Assembly: GCF_000425205.1 (NCBI RefSeq)
Contig: NZ_AULI01000002.1
Coordinates: 1-64,000, forward strand
Origin: Pontibacillus halophilus JSM 076056 = DSM 19796
GTDB lineage: Bacteria > Bacillota > Bacilli > Bacillales > BH030062
Reading direction: 5' to 3'
DNA length: 64,000 bases
In this document: positions 24,593 to 33,987 of the stretch, one piece after another
Numbering within the stretch: the stretch's first letter is position 1
How the letters are laid out: each line of letters begins with the position of its first letter
Notes under the pieces: generated by a model
The model's input: the letters and a program-made list of their open reading frames with translations, nothing else
The model's database searches: none
Told to the model about the DNA's origin: nothing
Translations under genes and position numbers: made by a program

Positions 24593-25735
24593 ATGGATTT
24601 TACGCTAACGAAAGAGCAAGAAATGACGAAACGCATGGTTCGTGAGTTTGCTGAAGAGAAGATAGCACCGATTGCTGCAGAGATTGATCGTGAGGCGACG
24701 TTTCCTTATGAGCTATTTATGGAGATGGGGAAGCTTGGGTTATTAGGCATCCCGTTTCCTGAGCAATACGGCGGGGCAGGTGGAGATACGCTCACATATG
24801 CTCTAGCGGTTGAAGAAATTGGACGCGTGTGTGGGAGTACTGGACTTAGCTATGCTGCTGCCGTCTCACTCGGAGCCAGTCCGATTTACTATTTCGGAAC
24901 TGAAGAACAAAAACAATCTTTCCTTGTGCCCCTAGCAAAGGGAGAAGCTCTCGCATCATTTGGGTTAACTGAACCAAATGCAGGGTCTGATGCAGGTGGC
25001 ACAGAAACGAAGGCCGTATTAGAAGGCGATGAATACGTCATTAACGGGGAGAAAAGTTGGATTACGAATGCAAGCTACGCGAGAAGCATTACAGTAACAG
25101 CGGTGTCAGGGAAACGAGAGAACGGTAAGCCCATTATCTCTGCGTTTCTTGTACCTGCTGATACTAAAGGGCTAACCATCTCAAGTAACTACGACAAGAT
25201 GGGCGTACGTGGTTCAAACACTTCAGAGATTATTTTAGAAGATGTACGGGTGCCTAAGGAGAATATCTTAGGAGATGAAACTAAAGGGTTCGGTCAATTT
25301 CTATACACGCTCGATGGAGGGCGAATCTCAATTGCAGCTTTGGCTGTAGGCATAGCGCAAGCATCTTTCGAGAAAGCGCTTCAATATGCGAAAGAACGGA
25401 AACAATTCGGTCAACCCATTTCGAAATTTCAAGCCATACAATTCAAACTTGCTGACATGGCAATGGAAATTGAATTAGCTCGGAATATGGTGCATAAAGC
25501 AGCCTGGCTGAAAGATGAGGGAAAACCATTCTCTAAAGAGTCTGCTTTTGCAAAGCTCTATGCATCTGAAACTGCATTTCGGACAGCCAATCAGGCGATT
25601 CAAATCCATGGTGGCTATGGATATATGAGAGAGTATGAGGTTGAGAGATATTTACGCGATGCAAAGTTACTCGAAATCGGCGAGGGTACATCAGAAATCC
25701 AGCGCATGGTTATTAGTCGAAATCTAGGGTGCTAG
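24593..25735 (+). CDS. yngJ: Acyl-CoA dehydrogenase (YngJ-like)
   Basis: A 380-residue FAD enzyme with the family blocks GLTEPNAGSDAGG, WITNA and KERKQFGQPISKFQAIQFKLA. The classical catalytic Glu is present at E364 in IGEGTSEIQR, while the place used by true isovaleryl-CoA dehydrogenases (Glu in the LDLERL segment) is LDGGRI here. That argues for the short-chain or 2-methyl-branched type, even though the operon encodes the leucine pathway. It starts 8 bases after GAGAGGGG and is 16 bp before the acyl-CoA synthetase gene. Confidence 0.9.
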   Translation: MDFTLTKEQEMTKRMVREFAEEKIAPIAAEIDREATFPYELFMEMGKLGLLGIPFPEQYGGAGGDTLTYALAVEEIGRVCGSTGLSYAAAVSLGASPIYYFGTEEQKQSFLVPLAKGEALASFGLTEPNAGSDAGGTETKAVLEGDEYVINGEKSWITNASYARSITVTAVSGKRENGKPIISAFLVPADTKGLTISSNYDKMGVRGSNTSEIILEDVRVPKENILGDETKGFGQFLYTLDGGRISIAALAVGIAQASFEKALQYAKERKQFGQPISKFQAIQFKLADMAMEIELARNMVHKAAWLKDEGKPFSKESAFAKLYASETAFRTANQAIQIHGGYGYMREYEVERYLRDAKLLEIGEGTSEIQRMVISRNLGC

Positions 25736-25751
25736 GAAAGGAGAGAAATCT

Positions 25752-27401
25752 ATGTTACTCAATCAGACGGTTGGTCAATTGGTAGAGTCAAAAGCAGTTT
25801 CTCACCCAGATCATGAAGCCTATGTATACCCAGAGCACGGAATTAGAAAGACCTATAAGCAATTTCATGAGGACACAGATGAGGTAGCGAAAGCGTTTAT
25901 GGCACTTGGTGTAGAGAGAGGCGAACACGTGGCAATCTGGTCTGATAATAAGCCTGAGTGGTTAATCTCCCAATTTGCTACTGGAAAGATGGGCGGCGTA
26001 CTTGTAACGGTTAATACAAATTATCAAGCTACTGAATTGAACTACTTACTGAAACAGTCTGATGCAACAACGTTATTACTAGCTCTTACGTACAAAGATA
26101 CTTCCTACCTTGAAATTCTTACATCAATCTGCCCTGAACTGAAGCATTGTGACAAAGGAATGCTTCATTGTAAAGACCTCCCTTACTTGAAGAATATTAT
26201 TGTATTAGATGATGAACAGCGCCCGTACGCGTACAATTGGCGCGAATTCGTAAAGCTCGGAGAAGAGATATCAGATGCGGCACTCCAACAAAGAAAAGAA
26301 AGTCTAAGTGTCGATGACGTCATTAATATGCAATATACATCAGGTACGACCGGTTTCCCTAAAGGGGTTATGCTCTCCCACTATAATATTGTCAATAACG
26401 GGAACTTAGTGGCTGATTGCATGGAACTAACGATGACTGATCGTCTTTGTATCCCCGTCCCTTTCTTCCATTGTTTCGGGTGTGTACTCGGGACGATGGC
26501 GGCTGTATCGAAAGGGGCTACAATGGTCATTCTTGAACAATTCCATCCAGAGTTAGTCATGAGCGCTGTACAAGAAGAGAAATGTACCGCACTTCATGGT
26601 GTTCCAACCATGTTCATCGCCGAACTAAATCATCCGAATTTCAACTTATACTCTTTCCCTCATTTAAGAACAGGAATCATGGCTGGTTCTACTTGCCCAA
26701 TGGAAGTGATGAAGGCTGTTATGAATAAGATGGGCGCTCATGAAATTACGATTGCTTATGGACAGACGGAGTCTTCTCCTGTTATTACACAAACGAGAAC
26801 GAAAGATTCAGTGGAACGAAGAGTAGCATCAGTTGGAAAGGCTCATCCTCATGTTGAAGTGAAGATTGTAGCACCAGGAACGAATGATGAGGTGCCGCGC
26901 GGGGTCCCAGGTGAATTATGCACACGAGGGTACCTGGTGATGAAAGGCTATTATAACAATCACGAAGCAACTGCTGCCGCGATTGATGATGAGGGATGGC
27001 TTCATACGGGAGACATTGCAGTCATGGATGAAGAAGGGTACGTTGATATTACAGGTAGGATGAAAGATATGATTATTCGTGGTGGAGAGAATATTTATCC
27101 TAGGGAAGTAGAAGAATTTCTTTATCAACATCCTGACGTGCTTGATGTACAGATTGTAGGTGTTCCAGACCCGAGATATGGAGAAGAGCTAATGGCGTGG
27201 ATCATTCTTAAAGAGGGTGTGACGAGTACACCGGATTCCATCAAATCGTTCTGTGAAGGTAAGATTTCAAGACATAAGATTCCAAAATACGTTGTCTTCA
27301 CAGAATCGTATCCAATGACAGCAAGTGGGAAGATACAGAAATACCTACTTCGTGAACAGTCTGAGAAACTTGTAAAAGAAAAGGAGCGGTTAGATGTTTA
27401 A
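25752..27401 (+). CDS. yngI: AMP-forming acyl-CoA synthetase (YngI-like)
   Basis: A 549-residue ANL-superfamily ligase: P-loop YTSGTTGFPKGVMLSH (about residue 196), AYGQTESSPV, the hinge GRMKDMIIRGGENIYP and C-terminal catalytic Lys in SGKIQKYLLR. It activates a carboxylic acid to its CoA ester with ATP; in this operon a branched or short fatty acid or acetoacetate are the natural candidates. Its last 8 bases overlap the biotin carboxylase start, so the two are translationally coupled. Confidence 0.9.
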   Translation: MLLNQTVGQLVESKAVSHPDHEAYVYPEHGIRKTYKQFHEDTDEVAKAFMALGVERGEHVAIWSDNKPEWLISQFATGKMGGVLVTVNTNYQATELNYLLKQSDATTLLLALTYKDTSYLEILTSICPELKHCDKGMLHCKDLPYLKNIIVLDDEQRPYAYNWREFVKLGEEISDAALQQRKESLSVDDVINMQYTSGTTGFPKGVMLSHYNIVNNGNLVADCMELTMTDRLCIPVPFFHCFGCVLGTMAAVSKGATMVILEQFHPELVMSAVQEEKCTALHGVPTMFIAELNHPNFNLYSFPHLRTGIMAGSTCPMEVMKAVMNKMGAHEITIAYGQTESSPVITQTRTKDSVERRVASVGKAHPHVEVKIVAPGTNDEVPRGVPGELCTRGYLVMKGYYNNHEATAAAIDDEGWLHTGDIAVMDEEGYVDITGRMKDMIIRGGENIYPREVEEFLYQHPDVLDVQIVGVPDPRYGEELMAWIILKEGVTSTPDSIKSFCEGKISRHKIPKYVVFTESYPMTASGKIQKYLLREQSEKLVKEKERLDV

Positions 27402-28743
27402 GAAAGTATTGATCGCAAATCGCGGTGAGATTGCTTCGCGGATTATTCGAACGTGTAAGCGTTTAAACATTGATACAGTCGCCATCTACTCCGACCCAGA
27501 CAAAGATAGTCTGTACGTTCAAGAGGCAACCGAGTGCTATCCATTAGGTGGTACTAGGGTTCATGAAAGTTATTTAAATATAGACAAAGTGCTTCAAATC
27601 GCGAAAGAAGCCGAAGTTGATGCCATTCATCCAGGCTACGGTTTATTGAGTGAGAACGGGGACTTTGCTGAACGGTGTGCAGAAAGAGGGTTTGTGTTCA
27701 TCGGACCGAAACCTTCTATTATGCGCAAGATGGGTAACAAAATTGAAGCAAGAAGGACGATGGAAGAAGCTGGTGTGCCTATTGTACCTGGAACAGATGC
27801 AGCTACAAATGATTTAGAAGAAGCAATACAAGAAGCAAAACGCATCGGTTACCCCATTATGCTAAAGGCAGCAAGCGGTGGAGGCGGCATTGGGATGCAA
27901 CTTGTTCAGAATGAAGCTGAACTTATGAAAGCGTTCGATGGAAATTCAAAGCGGGCTACGATGTTTTTCGGAGATGGAACGATGTTTCTAGAGAAATTTA
28001 TAGAAGAACCTCGCCATATCGAAATCCAGCTATTAGCAGATGAACACGGAAATGCGGTTTACCTCTTTGAGCGAGAATGCTCAATTCAACGACGTCATCA
28101 AAAGGTTGTGGAAGAAGCGCCTTCTCCGTTTCTTTCAGAAGAAACAAGAACAAAGATGGGGGAAGTTGCAGTTCGAGCTGCTTTACAATTAGGCTATTCG
28201 AACGCAGGTACGATCGAATTTCTAGTAGATGCCCATGAACACTTCTATTTCCTTGAGATGAATACTAGATTACAAGTGGAGCATCCAGTCACAGAAGAGA
28301 TTACGGGAGTCGATTTGGTTGAAGAACAAATACGAGTTGCATCAGGCGAGCCATTACGTTTCCGACAGAAAGATTTGACGATTGAAGGGCACGCAATAGA
28401 AGTTAGAATCTATGCGGAAGACCCCTATACGTTTTATCCAGCACCTGGGCAGTTGACGGATTTACAGTTGCCACAAGGTGATGGAATCCGGCATGAGCTT
28501 TCTATCCATCGTACATCGACTATTAGTCCATTTTACGATCCTATGATCGCAAAGTACGTCGTGTCAGGTGATTCTAGAGATGCAGTTATACGTAGGATTG
28601 AAGAAACGTTGCCAACCTACAAAGTAGAAGGGATTAAAACAAATATTCCGATGATTTACGACGTCATCTCACATCCTCAGTTCAAAGCAGGCAGGACTAC
28701 GACAAATTTTGTTGAATTATATTATCAGAACCAACCTAATTAG
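27394..28743 (+). CDS. yngHA: Biotin carboxylase subunit of an acyl-CoA carboxylase (YngHA-like)
   Basis: A 449-residue ATP-grasp biotin carboxylase without a fused carrier. Visible motifs include KVLIANRGEIASRIIRT, HPGYGLLSEN, the glycine-rich ATP loop KAASGGGGIGM, ERECSIQRRHQK and EMNTRLQVEHPVTE. It carboxylates biotin on the small carrier encoded next, for the YngE-type carboxyltransferase. Together these form a three-part methylcrotonyl-CoA (or propionyl-CoA) carboxylase rather than acetyl-CoA carboxylase, judging from the neighbours. Confidence 0.93.
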   Translation: MFKKVLIANRGEIASRIIRTCKRLNIDTVAIYSDPDKDSLYVQEATECYPLGGTRVHESYLNIDKVLQIAKEAEVDAIHPGYGLLSENGDFAERCAERGFVFIGPKPSIMRKMGNKIEARRTMEEAGVPIVPGTDAATNDLEEAIQEAKRIGYPIMLKAASGGGGIGMQLVQNEAELMKAFDGNSKRATMFFGDGTMFLEKFIEEPRHIEIQLLADEHGNAVYLFERECSIQRRHQKVVEEAPSPFLSEETRTKMGEVAVRAALQLGYSNAGTIEFLVDAHEHFYFLEMNTRLQVEHPVTEEITGVDLVEEQIRVASGEPLRFRQKDLTIEGHAIEVRIYAEDPYTFYPAPGQLTDLQLPQGDGIRHELSIHRTSTISPFYDPMIAKYVVSGDSRDAVIRRIEETLPTYKVEGIKTNIPMIYDVISHPQFKAGRTTTNFVELYYQNQPN

Positions 28744-28763
28744 AAATAGAGGGGGCCGTCCAT

Positions 28764-28976
28764 ATGGTAGAAATGAAAGCAAATATGGCAGGAAGCGTTT
28801 GGAAAATTGTTGTTGCACAAGGAGATCAGGTACAAGACGGTGATGATTTAGTCATCTTAGAATCAATGAAGATGGAAATTCCAATTCCGGCTGAAGCGGA
28901 TGGAGTAGTGAAAGAAATTAAAGTTGCTGAAGGTGATTTCGTAAATGAAGGAGATGTCGTTGTAGTCATTGAATGA
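28764..28976 (+). CDS. yngHB: Biotin carrier protein (YngHB-like)
   Basis: A 70-residue biotinyl domain with the attachment motif ESMKMEIPI, where K36 is the predicted biotinylated lysine. It is only the minimal domain, with no N-terminal extension, and carries carboxybiotin between the flanking carboxylase and carboxyltransferase. AGAGGGGG precedes the ATG. Confidence 0.95.
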   Translation: MVEMKANMAGSVWKIVVAQGDQVQDGDDLVILESMKMEIPIPAEADGVVKEIKVAEGDFVNEGDVVVVIE

Positions 28977-28991
28977 TGAAAGGGTGATGTC

Positions 28992-29903
28992 ATGCCTTTA
29001 CCTGAACGAATTCAAATTAAGGAGGTCGGTCCTCGAGACGGCCTCCAGAATGAAACCGAAATCTTATCGACGGAAGCGAAGATAGAATGGATTAATGCGC
29101 TAAGCCAAACCGGACTCTCGTACATTGAAATTACTTCATTCGTTCACCCCAAGTGGATTCCGCAACTCGCGGATGCATTAGAAGTTGCATCGGCAATTCG
29201 ACGGAAGGAGGGGGTGACCTATGCTGCGCTTGTACCTAATTTAAAAGGATTACAGCGCGCCCTACAGGCAGATGTGGATGAGGTGGCTGTGTTTATGTCT
29301 GCTTCTGAAGCACATAACAAGAAGAACATCAATAAGTCGATTGGAGACACGTATAGAGTACTAAATGAAGTCATTGAAGAAGCGAAAGAAGAACAGAAAT
29401 CTGTACGAGGATACATATCAACTGTCTTTGGTTGCCCATATGAAGGAAAAGTCTCTGTTGATGATGTGCTACGCATTTGTGACCGTCTATTTGAGATGGG
29501 AATTGATGAATGTTCGCTAGGTGACACGATTGGAGTTGCCAATCCTAAGCAAGTTCAAGACGTATTAACAAAGCTTGAACGGTATTTTCCTAAGCATTCT
29601 CTTGCGCTTCATTTCCATAACACTCGTGGAACTGCGTTGGCGAATGTGTGGGCAGCGATGGAGCTTGGGTACGAACGGTTTGACAGTGCATTAGGTGGAT
29701 TGGGGGGTTGCCCGTACGCGAAAGGGGCCTCTGGAAATTTAGCAACGGACGATTTGCTTTATATGGTTCAGGAAATGGGATACAACACTGGGATTGATGA
29801 ATTGAAGCTAAGAGAAGCTGCGTCCTTAATTCAAGGCCATCTGAATAAAGAACTACCTAGTCATCAAATGAGTATTGTGAACAGAGGAGGCATACAAGTA
29901 TGA
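28992..29903 (+). CDS. yngG: Hydroxymethylglutaryl-CoA lyase
   Basis: A 303-residue TIM-barrel lyase that splits HMG-CoA to acetyl-CoA and acetoacetate, the last step of leucine breakdown. The VGPRDGLQNE opening (metal-binding Asp), ALHFHNTRGTALAN (metal-binding His pair) and GGLGGCPYAKGASGN (catalytic Cys loop) are all intact. It overlaps the next gene by 4 bp. Confidence 0.95.
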   Translation: MPLPERIQIKEVGPRDGLQNETEILSTEAKIEWINALSQTGLSYIEITSFVHPKWIPQLADALEVASAIRRKEGVTYAALVPNLKGLQRALQADVDEVAVFMSASEAHNKKNINKSIGDTYRVLNEVIEEAKEEQKSVRGYISTVFGCPYEGKVSVDDVLRICDRLFEMGIDECSLGDTIGVANPKQVQDVLTKLERYFPKHSLALHFHNTRGTALANVWAAMELGYERFDSALGGLGGCPYAKGASGNLATDDLLYMVQEMGYNTGIDELKLREAASLIQGHLNKELPSHQMSIVNRGGIQV

Positions 29904-30682
29904 AATATCCAGTGACATTAGAGATCATTGATGAATCCATTGCTTACGTGACGTTGAATCGTCCTGAAGCAAGAAATGCGTTATCTACTCACTTACTAGA
30001 TGCCATGCAAGGGATTATTAAAGATATTAATAATATGAAATCCATTCGTTGCGTTGTCATAACAGGTACTGGCGAGAAAGCCTTTTGTGCAGGTGCTGAT
30101 TTAAAAGAGCGCTCAGGTATGAATACGTCTGAAGTAGCGCTCGCTGTGGAGCGGATTGGTCAAACAATCCAGGCTGTTGAGACGATTAAGGTTCCTGTTA
30201 TTGCTAGTTTAAATGGAGGGGCATTTGGCGGGGGGCTTGAGCTCGCGTTAGCTTGCGATTTACGTATTTCTGAAGATACGGCAGTGATGGGCTTAACAGA
30301 AACCTCTCTAGGCATTATTCCAGGAGCAGGTGGCACACAAAGACTTCCTCGTCTTATCGGCCCTGGTAAAGCAAAGGAGTTAATTTATACAGCACGTAAA
30401 GTTTCTGCCAATGAAGCTTTAGATATAGGACTAGTTGAGAAAGTAGTTCCAGAAGAACAACTGAGAGAGGCTACGCTTGAGTGGGCACAACAAATCGCTA
30501 AGAATGCACCAGTATCCCTACAACAAGCGAAGAAAGCAATCAACCTTGGATATGAACTAGATATTCAGTCTGGTTTGAAGGTGGAAGCGTTATGCTACCA
30601 AACTACAATACAGACGAAGGACCGACTTGAAGGACTACAAGCCTTCAAAGAAAAGCGTGACCCTGTTTATACGGGAGATTAA
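29900..30682 (+). CDS. yngF: Enoyl-CoA hydratase (probable methylglutaconyl-CoA hydratase)
   Basis: A 260-residue crotonase-fold enzyme with the oxyanion-hole segments FCAGADLKER and ALNGGAFGGGLELALACD-like sequence, and the catalytic-Glu regions TSLGIIPGAGGTQRLPR. In the leucine pathway this step hydrates 3-methylglutaconyl-CoA to HMG-CoA; the operon position before the carboxyltransferase and after HMG-CoA lyase supports that over general beta-oxidation. Confidence 0.92.
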   Translation: MKYPVTLEIIDESIAYVTLNRPEARNALSTHLLDAMQGIIKDINNMKSIRCVVITGTGEKAFCAGADLKERSGMNTSEVALAVERIGQTIQAVETIKVPVIASLNGGAFGGGLELALACDLRISEDTAVMGLTETSLGIIPGAGGTQRLPRLIGPGKAKELIYTARKVSANEALDIGLVEKVVPEEQLREATLEWAQQIAKNAPVSLQQAKKAINLGYELDIQSGLKVEALCYQTTIQTKDRLEGLQAFKEKRDPVYTGD

Positions 30683-30698
30683 TTCTAAAGGGGGCATC

Positions 30699-32228
30699 AT
30701 GTTGGCTGATCTTACGTATCGTGAACACGTTGAGGCAATAGAAAAAGGTGGACCTGAGAACTATCATAGTAAGAATGAAGAAAAAGGCAAGCTGTTCGTA
30801 CGTAAACGACTTGAGCTCTTGTTAGACCAAGGCGTAGATGTAGAAGATGCTTTCTTTGCAAATTGTGCAGAAGGTAGCCTTCCTGCTGACGGGGTGGTTA
30901 CAGGTATTGGGAAAGTCAACGGACAGACTGTTTGTGTGATGGCGAATGATTCAACTGTAAAAGCAGGCTCTTGGGGTGCCAGAACAGTTGAGAAAATCAT
31001 TCGTATTCAAGAAACGGCTGAGAAGCTTGAAGTACCTATGTATTACTTAGTTGATTCAGCTGGAGCACGCATTACAGACCAAGTAGAGATGTTCCCAGGC
31101 CGAAGAGGTGCAGGGAGAATCTTCTACAATCAAGTGAAATTATCTGGACGCATTCCTCAAATCTGTTTATTATTTGGGCCATCTGCTGCTGGTGGGGCGT
31201 ATATCCCGGCTTTTTGTGATGTTGTGGTGATGGTTGAAGGCAATGCCTCCATGTACTTAGGCTCTCCACGTATGGCTGAGAAAGTGATTGGAGAGAAAGT
31301 GACCCTTGAAGAAATGGGTGGTGCTCGTATGCATTGCTCAGAATCAGGGTGTGGAGATGTTCTAGTAAAGTCAGAAGAAGAGGCCATTCTGTTTGGGCGA
31401 CGCTATCTTACTTATTTCCCAGCAAACTTTAGACAACAACCAGCCCGTATTGAACCCACACCACCTAAACTCCAAGACCTCTCCATCGAAGAACTCATTC
31501 CAAAGAACCAAAACGCACCTTTTGATATGTATAAATTAATACATCAACTGATTGACGAAGATAGTTTCTGTGAGATTAAGCGGTTATTCGCTCGTGAGCT
31601 TATAACAGGATTAGCGCGTATAGATGGGCGTACAGTTGGTATCATTGCCAATCAACCAAGAATGAAAGGTGGGGTCTTGTTCCACGACTCTGCTGATAAA
31701 GCGGCCAAATTTATTCAGTTGTGTGATGCCTACCACATTCCGCTTCTCTTCCTAGCAGATATCCCAGGCTTCATGATTGGAACGAGAGTGGAGAAAGCAG
31801 GCATTATCCGACACGGGGCGAAAATGATTTCAAGTATGAGTGAGGCATCTGTGCCAAAAATCTCAGTTATCGTTCGTAAAGCTTATGGTGCTGGCCTCTA
31901 TGCTATGGCTGGTCCCGCCTTCGAACCAGATTGTTGTATTGCTCTGCCATCCGCTCAGATTGCGGTTATGGGACCAGAAGCGGCAGTGAATGCGGTTTAT
32001 GCAAATCGCATTGCCCAATTAAGCGAGGAAGAACGCCCCGCTTTCATTCAAGCGAAACAAGAAGAATATAAAGAGAACATCGACATTTACCGCCTTGCTT
32101 CTGAGATGGTTGTAGATGCTGTTGTTGAGCCAAACGCCCTTCGTCAGGAACTAATTAGCCGGCTAGAAGCCTATGAAACGAAACAAGTAACATTTACAGA
32201 AAGAAAACATGGTGTCTATCCAGTGTAA
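30699..32228 (+). CDS. yngE: Acyl-CoA carboxylase carboxyltransferase (YngE-like)
   Basis: A 509-residue protein with both crotonase-like carboxyltransferase halves (N-half around DSAGARITDQVEMFPGR, C-half around PGFMIGTRVEKAGIIRHGAK). It moves CO2 from carboxybiotin to methylcrotonyl-CoA, or propionyl-CoA as an alternative. ATG 30699 lies after AAAGGGGG; the frame is open to 30627 inside the preceding gene but without an RBS. With the carboxylase and carrier genes it completes a three-subunit enzyme. Confidence 0.93.
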   Translation: MLADLTYREHVEAIEKGGPENYHSKNEEKGKLFVRKRLELLLDQGVDVEDAFFANCAEGSLPADGVVTGIGKVNGQTVCVMANDSTVKAGSWGARTVEKIIRIQETAEKLEVPMYYLVDSAGARITDQVEMFPGRRGAGRIFYNQVKLSGRIPQICLLFGPSAAGGAYIPAFCDVVVMVEGNASMYLGSPRMAEKVIGEKVTLEEMGGARMHCSESGCGDVLVKSEEEAILFGRRYLTYFPANFRQQPARIEPTPPKLQDLSIEELIPKNQNAPFDMYKLIHQLIDEDSFCEIKRLFARELITGLARIDGRTVGIIANQPRMKGGVLFHDSADKAAKFIQLCDAYHIPLLFLADIPGFMIGTRVEKAGIIRHGAKMISSMSEASVPKISVIVRKAYGAGLYAMAGPAFEPDCCIALPSAQIAVMGPEAAVNAVYANRIAQLSEEERPAFIQAKQEEYKENIDIYRLASEMVVDAVVEPNALRQELISRLEAYETKQVTFTERKHGVYPV

Positions 32229-32271
32229 GAAGAGGCCGTATGTACCAAGAAGTATGAGAGGAAGACAAATA

Positions 32272-33033
32272 ATGGACCAAAAGAAGCAAGTACAACAAAC
32301 CTTTGGAAAGAATGCTTCCAAATATGTGTCTAGTCGAACTCACTCTACTGGAGAAGATTTAAAGAGTATGATCGATTGGCTGAGGCCTACCAAAGATACT
32401 GTGGCTCTTGATATTGCAACCGGTGGCGGACATACGGCCAAAGCGTTGGCATCTCATGTGAAATCTATATTTGTTACAGATTTGACGAAAGAAATGGTAG
32501 AGCATTCTCGTCAATCAATCGATGCAGACAATGCGTACTATATTGTGGCAGACGCTGAACAATTGCCATTCATCGACCATAGTTTTGATCTAGTCACATG
32601 CCGAATTGCGGCTCATCATTTCCCGCACCCAGAGCAGTTTATTAAAGAAGTGAAACGCGTGTTAAAGCCAGGAGGACACTTTTTATTTATAGATAACGTG
32701 TCACCAGAACAAGAAATGTATGCTCAGTTCTTCCATACATTTGAGAAAGAAAGAGACCCGAGTCATGCACGCGCTTTATCCATCCAAGAATGGTCCACAC
32801 TCCTCAACCGCCATGCCCTTCGTATTAAGATAGAGTCTAGCCGGAAGAAGGAATTGGAGTTTCGTGAGTGGGTCGAACGAACAGTTGAGTCTAAGGAGAA
32901 GCAAGGTGAAATCGAATCGTACTTCTTAGATGCATCAGAGTCAATTGCATCCTATATCACGGTCAAAGTTACGGATGACCAAGTGGACTCTTTCACCGTA
33001 GACGAGTGGATGGTTATAGCAGAGAAACGCTAA
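32272..33033 (+). CDS. Class I SAM-dependent methyltransferase
   Basis: A 253-residue protein with the SAM-binding motif VALDIATGGGHTAKALA (about residue 45), DLTKEMVEHSR, and ADAEQLPFIDHSFDLVTCR, the layout of YcgJ/UbiE-type methyltransferases. The substrate is unknown. It starts 43 bp after yngE with a weak GAGAGGAAG RBS; the terminator at 33051-33094 comes after it, so it is likely the last gene of the leucine operon. Confidence 0.88.
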   Translation: MDQKKQVQQTFGKNASKYVSSRTHSTGEDLKSMIDWLRPTKDTVALDIATGGGHTAKALASHVKSIFVTDLTKEMVEHSRQSIDADNAYYIVADAEQLPFIDHSFDLVTCRIAAHHFPHPEQFIKEVKRVLKPGGHFLFIDNVSPEQEMYAQFFHTFEKERDPSHARALSIQEWSTLLNRHALRIKIESSRKKELEFREWVERTVESKEKQGEIESYFLDASESIASYITVKVTDDQVDSFTVDEWMVIAEKR

Positions 33034-33050
33034 TCTTATAAGATGGTTAC

Positions 33051-33094
33051 GACACATTAGACTCCTGCACCATACGGAGGCTAATGTGTTTTGA
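33051..33094 (+). terminator. Terminator of the leucine/acyl-CoA operon
   Basis: GACACATTAG-CTCC pairs with GGAG-CTAATGTGTTTTG, with small bulges. Confidence 0.75.
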
Positions 33095-33163
33095 CTTTCT
33101 AGAGAAAACCAGCTAGGAATTTAGGTAGATATGTAAGATAATGGTATGCGGGGGGTGGATAGA

Positions 33164-33964
33164 ATGGAATTAAACCAACATGGTGAGGTCATGTCTCTGC
33201 TGGGGAATGTAAGGTATGGGAACTTCTCTATGTCTGTGTACGTCTTTTATATTGATCATATGTTGGTCGACACAGGTGCATCGCGCATGTTACAGGTATT
33301 TAAGCCATTTTATTTAGAACATGCTATTGAGTTTGTTAGTTTAACGCACGTTCATGAAGACCATACAGGAACGGCTGCATGGCTACAAAGGGAAAAGAAC
33401 GTTCCCATTTACATTAGAAAAGAAGCCATAGAAGACTGTGAAAGAGAAGCAACCCTGCCATTATACCGGGAAAAGATTTGGGGAGATCGAAAGCCTTTTT
33501 CACCGCTTCCGTATGGGGATGAGATTCAATGTAACAAACATACATACGACGTCATTCATACACCAGGGCATGAGAAGAATCATACTGTGTTGTTTGACAA
33601 AGATCGAGGCAGGTTGTTCTCAGGAGATCTTTATCTCCATGACGAGCCAAAGGTCATTATGGAAAGTGAATCCATTAACGACATGATTCAATCCATACAA
33701 GAAGTACTGAAACTCGACTTTCAAGAGATGTTCTGTCAGCATAGTGGATTTATCCCCAATGGAAAAGAAGCTTTACAAAGAAAACTGAACTATCTTGAGG
33801 ATGTAAAGGGGAGGGTGATGATGTTCCATCACAAAGGCTATAGCATAAAGGAGATAAACAATCTACTCTTCTCAACTGCCCCAAAGATTGTTGAACACTC
33901 TAATCATGAGTACGATACAAGACACATCATCAGAAGTATTATAGAAGGAAGCAATGACTCCTAA
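33164..33964 (+). CDS. MBL-fold metallo-hydrolase
   Basis: A 266-residue metallo-beta-lactamase-fold protein with metal motif THVHEDHTG, then TPGHEKNHTV and FSGDLYLHD as the following metal ligands, and a C-terminal helical winged part (HHKGYSIKEINNLLF) seen in glyoxalase II- and LACTB2-like hydrolases. Hydrolysis of thioesters or lactones is the usual family function; the substrate is not evident. ATG 33164 follows a G-rich Shine-Dalgarno stretch; the upstream ATG at 33146 overlaps it. It is 24 bp before the HELGH membrane protein gene. Confidence 0.85.
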   Translation: MELNQHGEVMSLLGNVRYGNFSMSVYVFYIDHMLVDTGASRMLQVFKPFYLEHAIEFVSLTHVHEDHTGTAAWLQREKNVPIYIRKEAIEDCEREATLPLYREKIWGDRKPFSPLPYGDEIQCNKHTYDVIHTPGHEKNHTVLFDKDRGRLFSGDLYLHDEPKVIMESESINDMIQSIQEVLKLDFQEMFCQHSGFIPNGKEALQRKLNYLEDVKGRVMMFHHKGYSIKEINNLLFSTAPKIVEHSNHEYDTRHIIRSIIEGSNDS

Positions 33965-33987
33965 GAAATGAAAGAGGTCGAAGAAAT

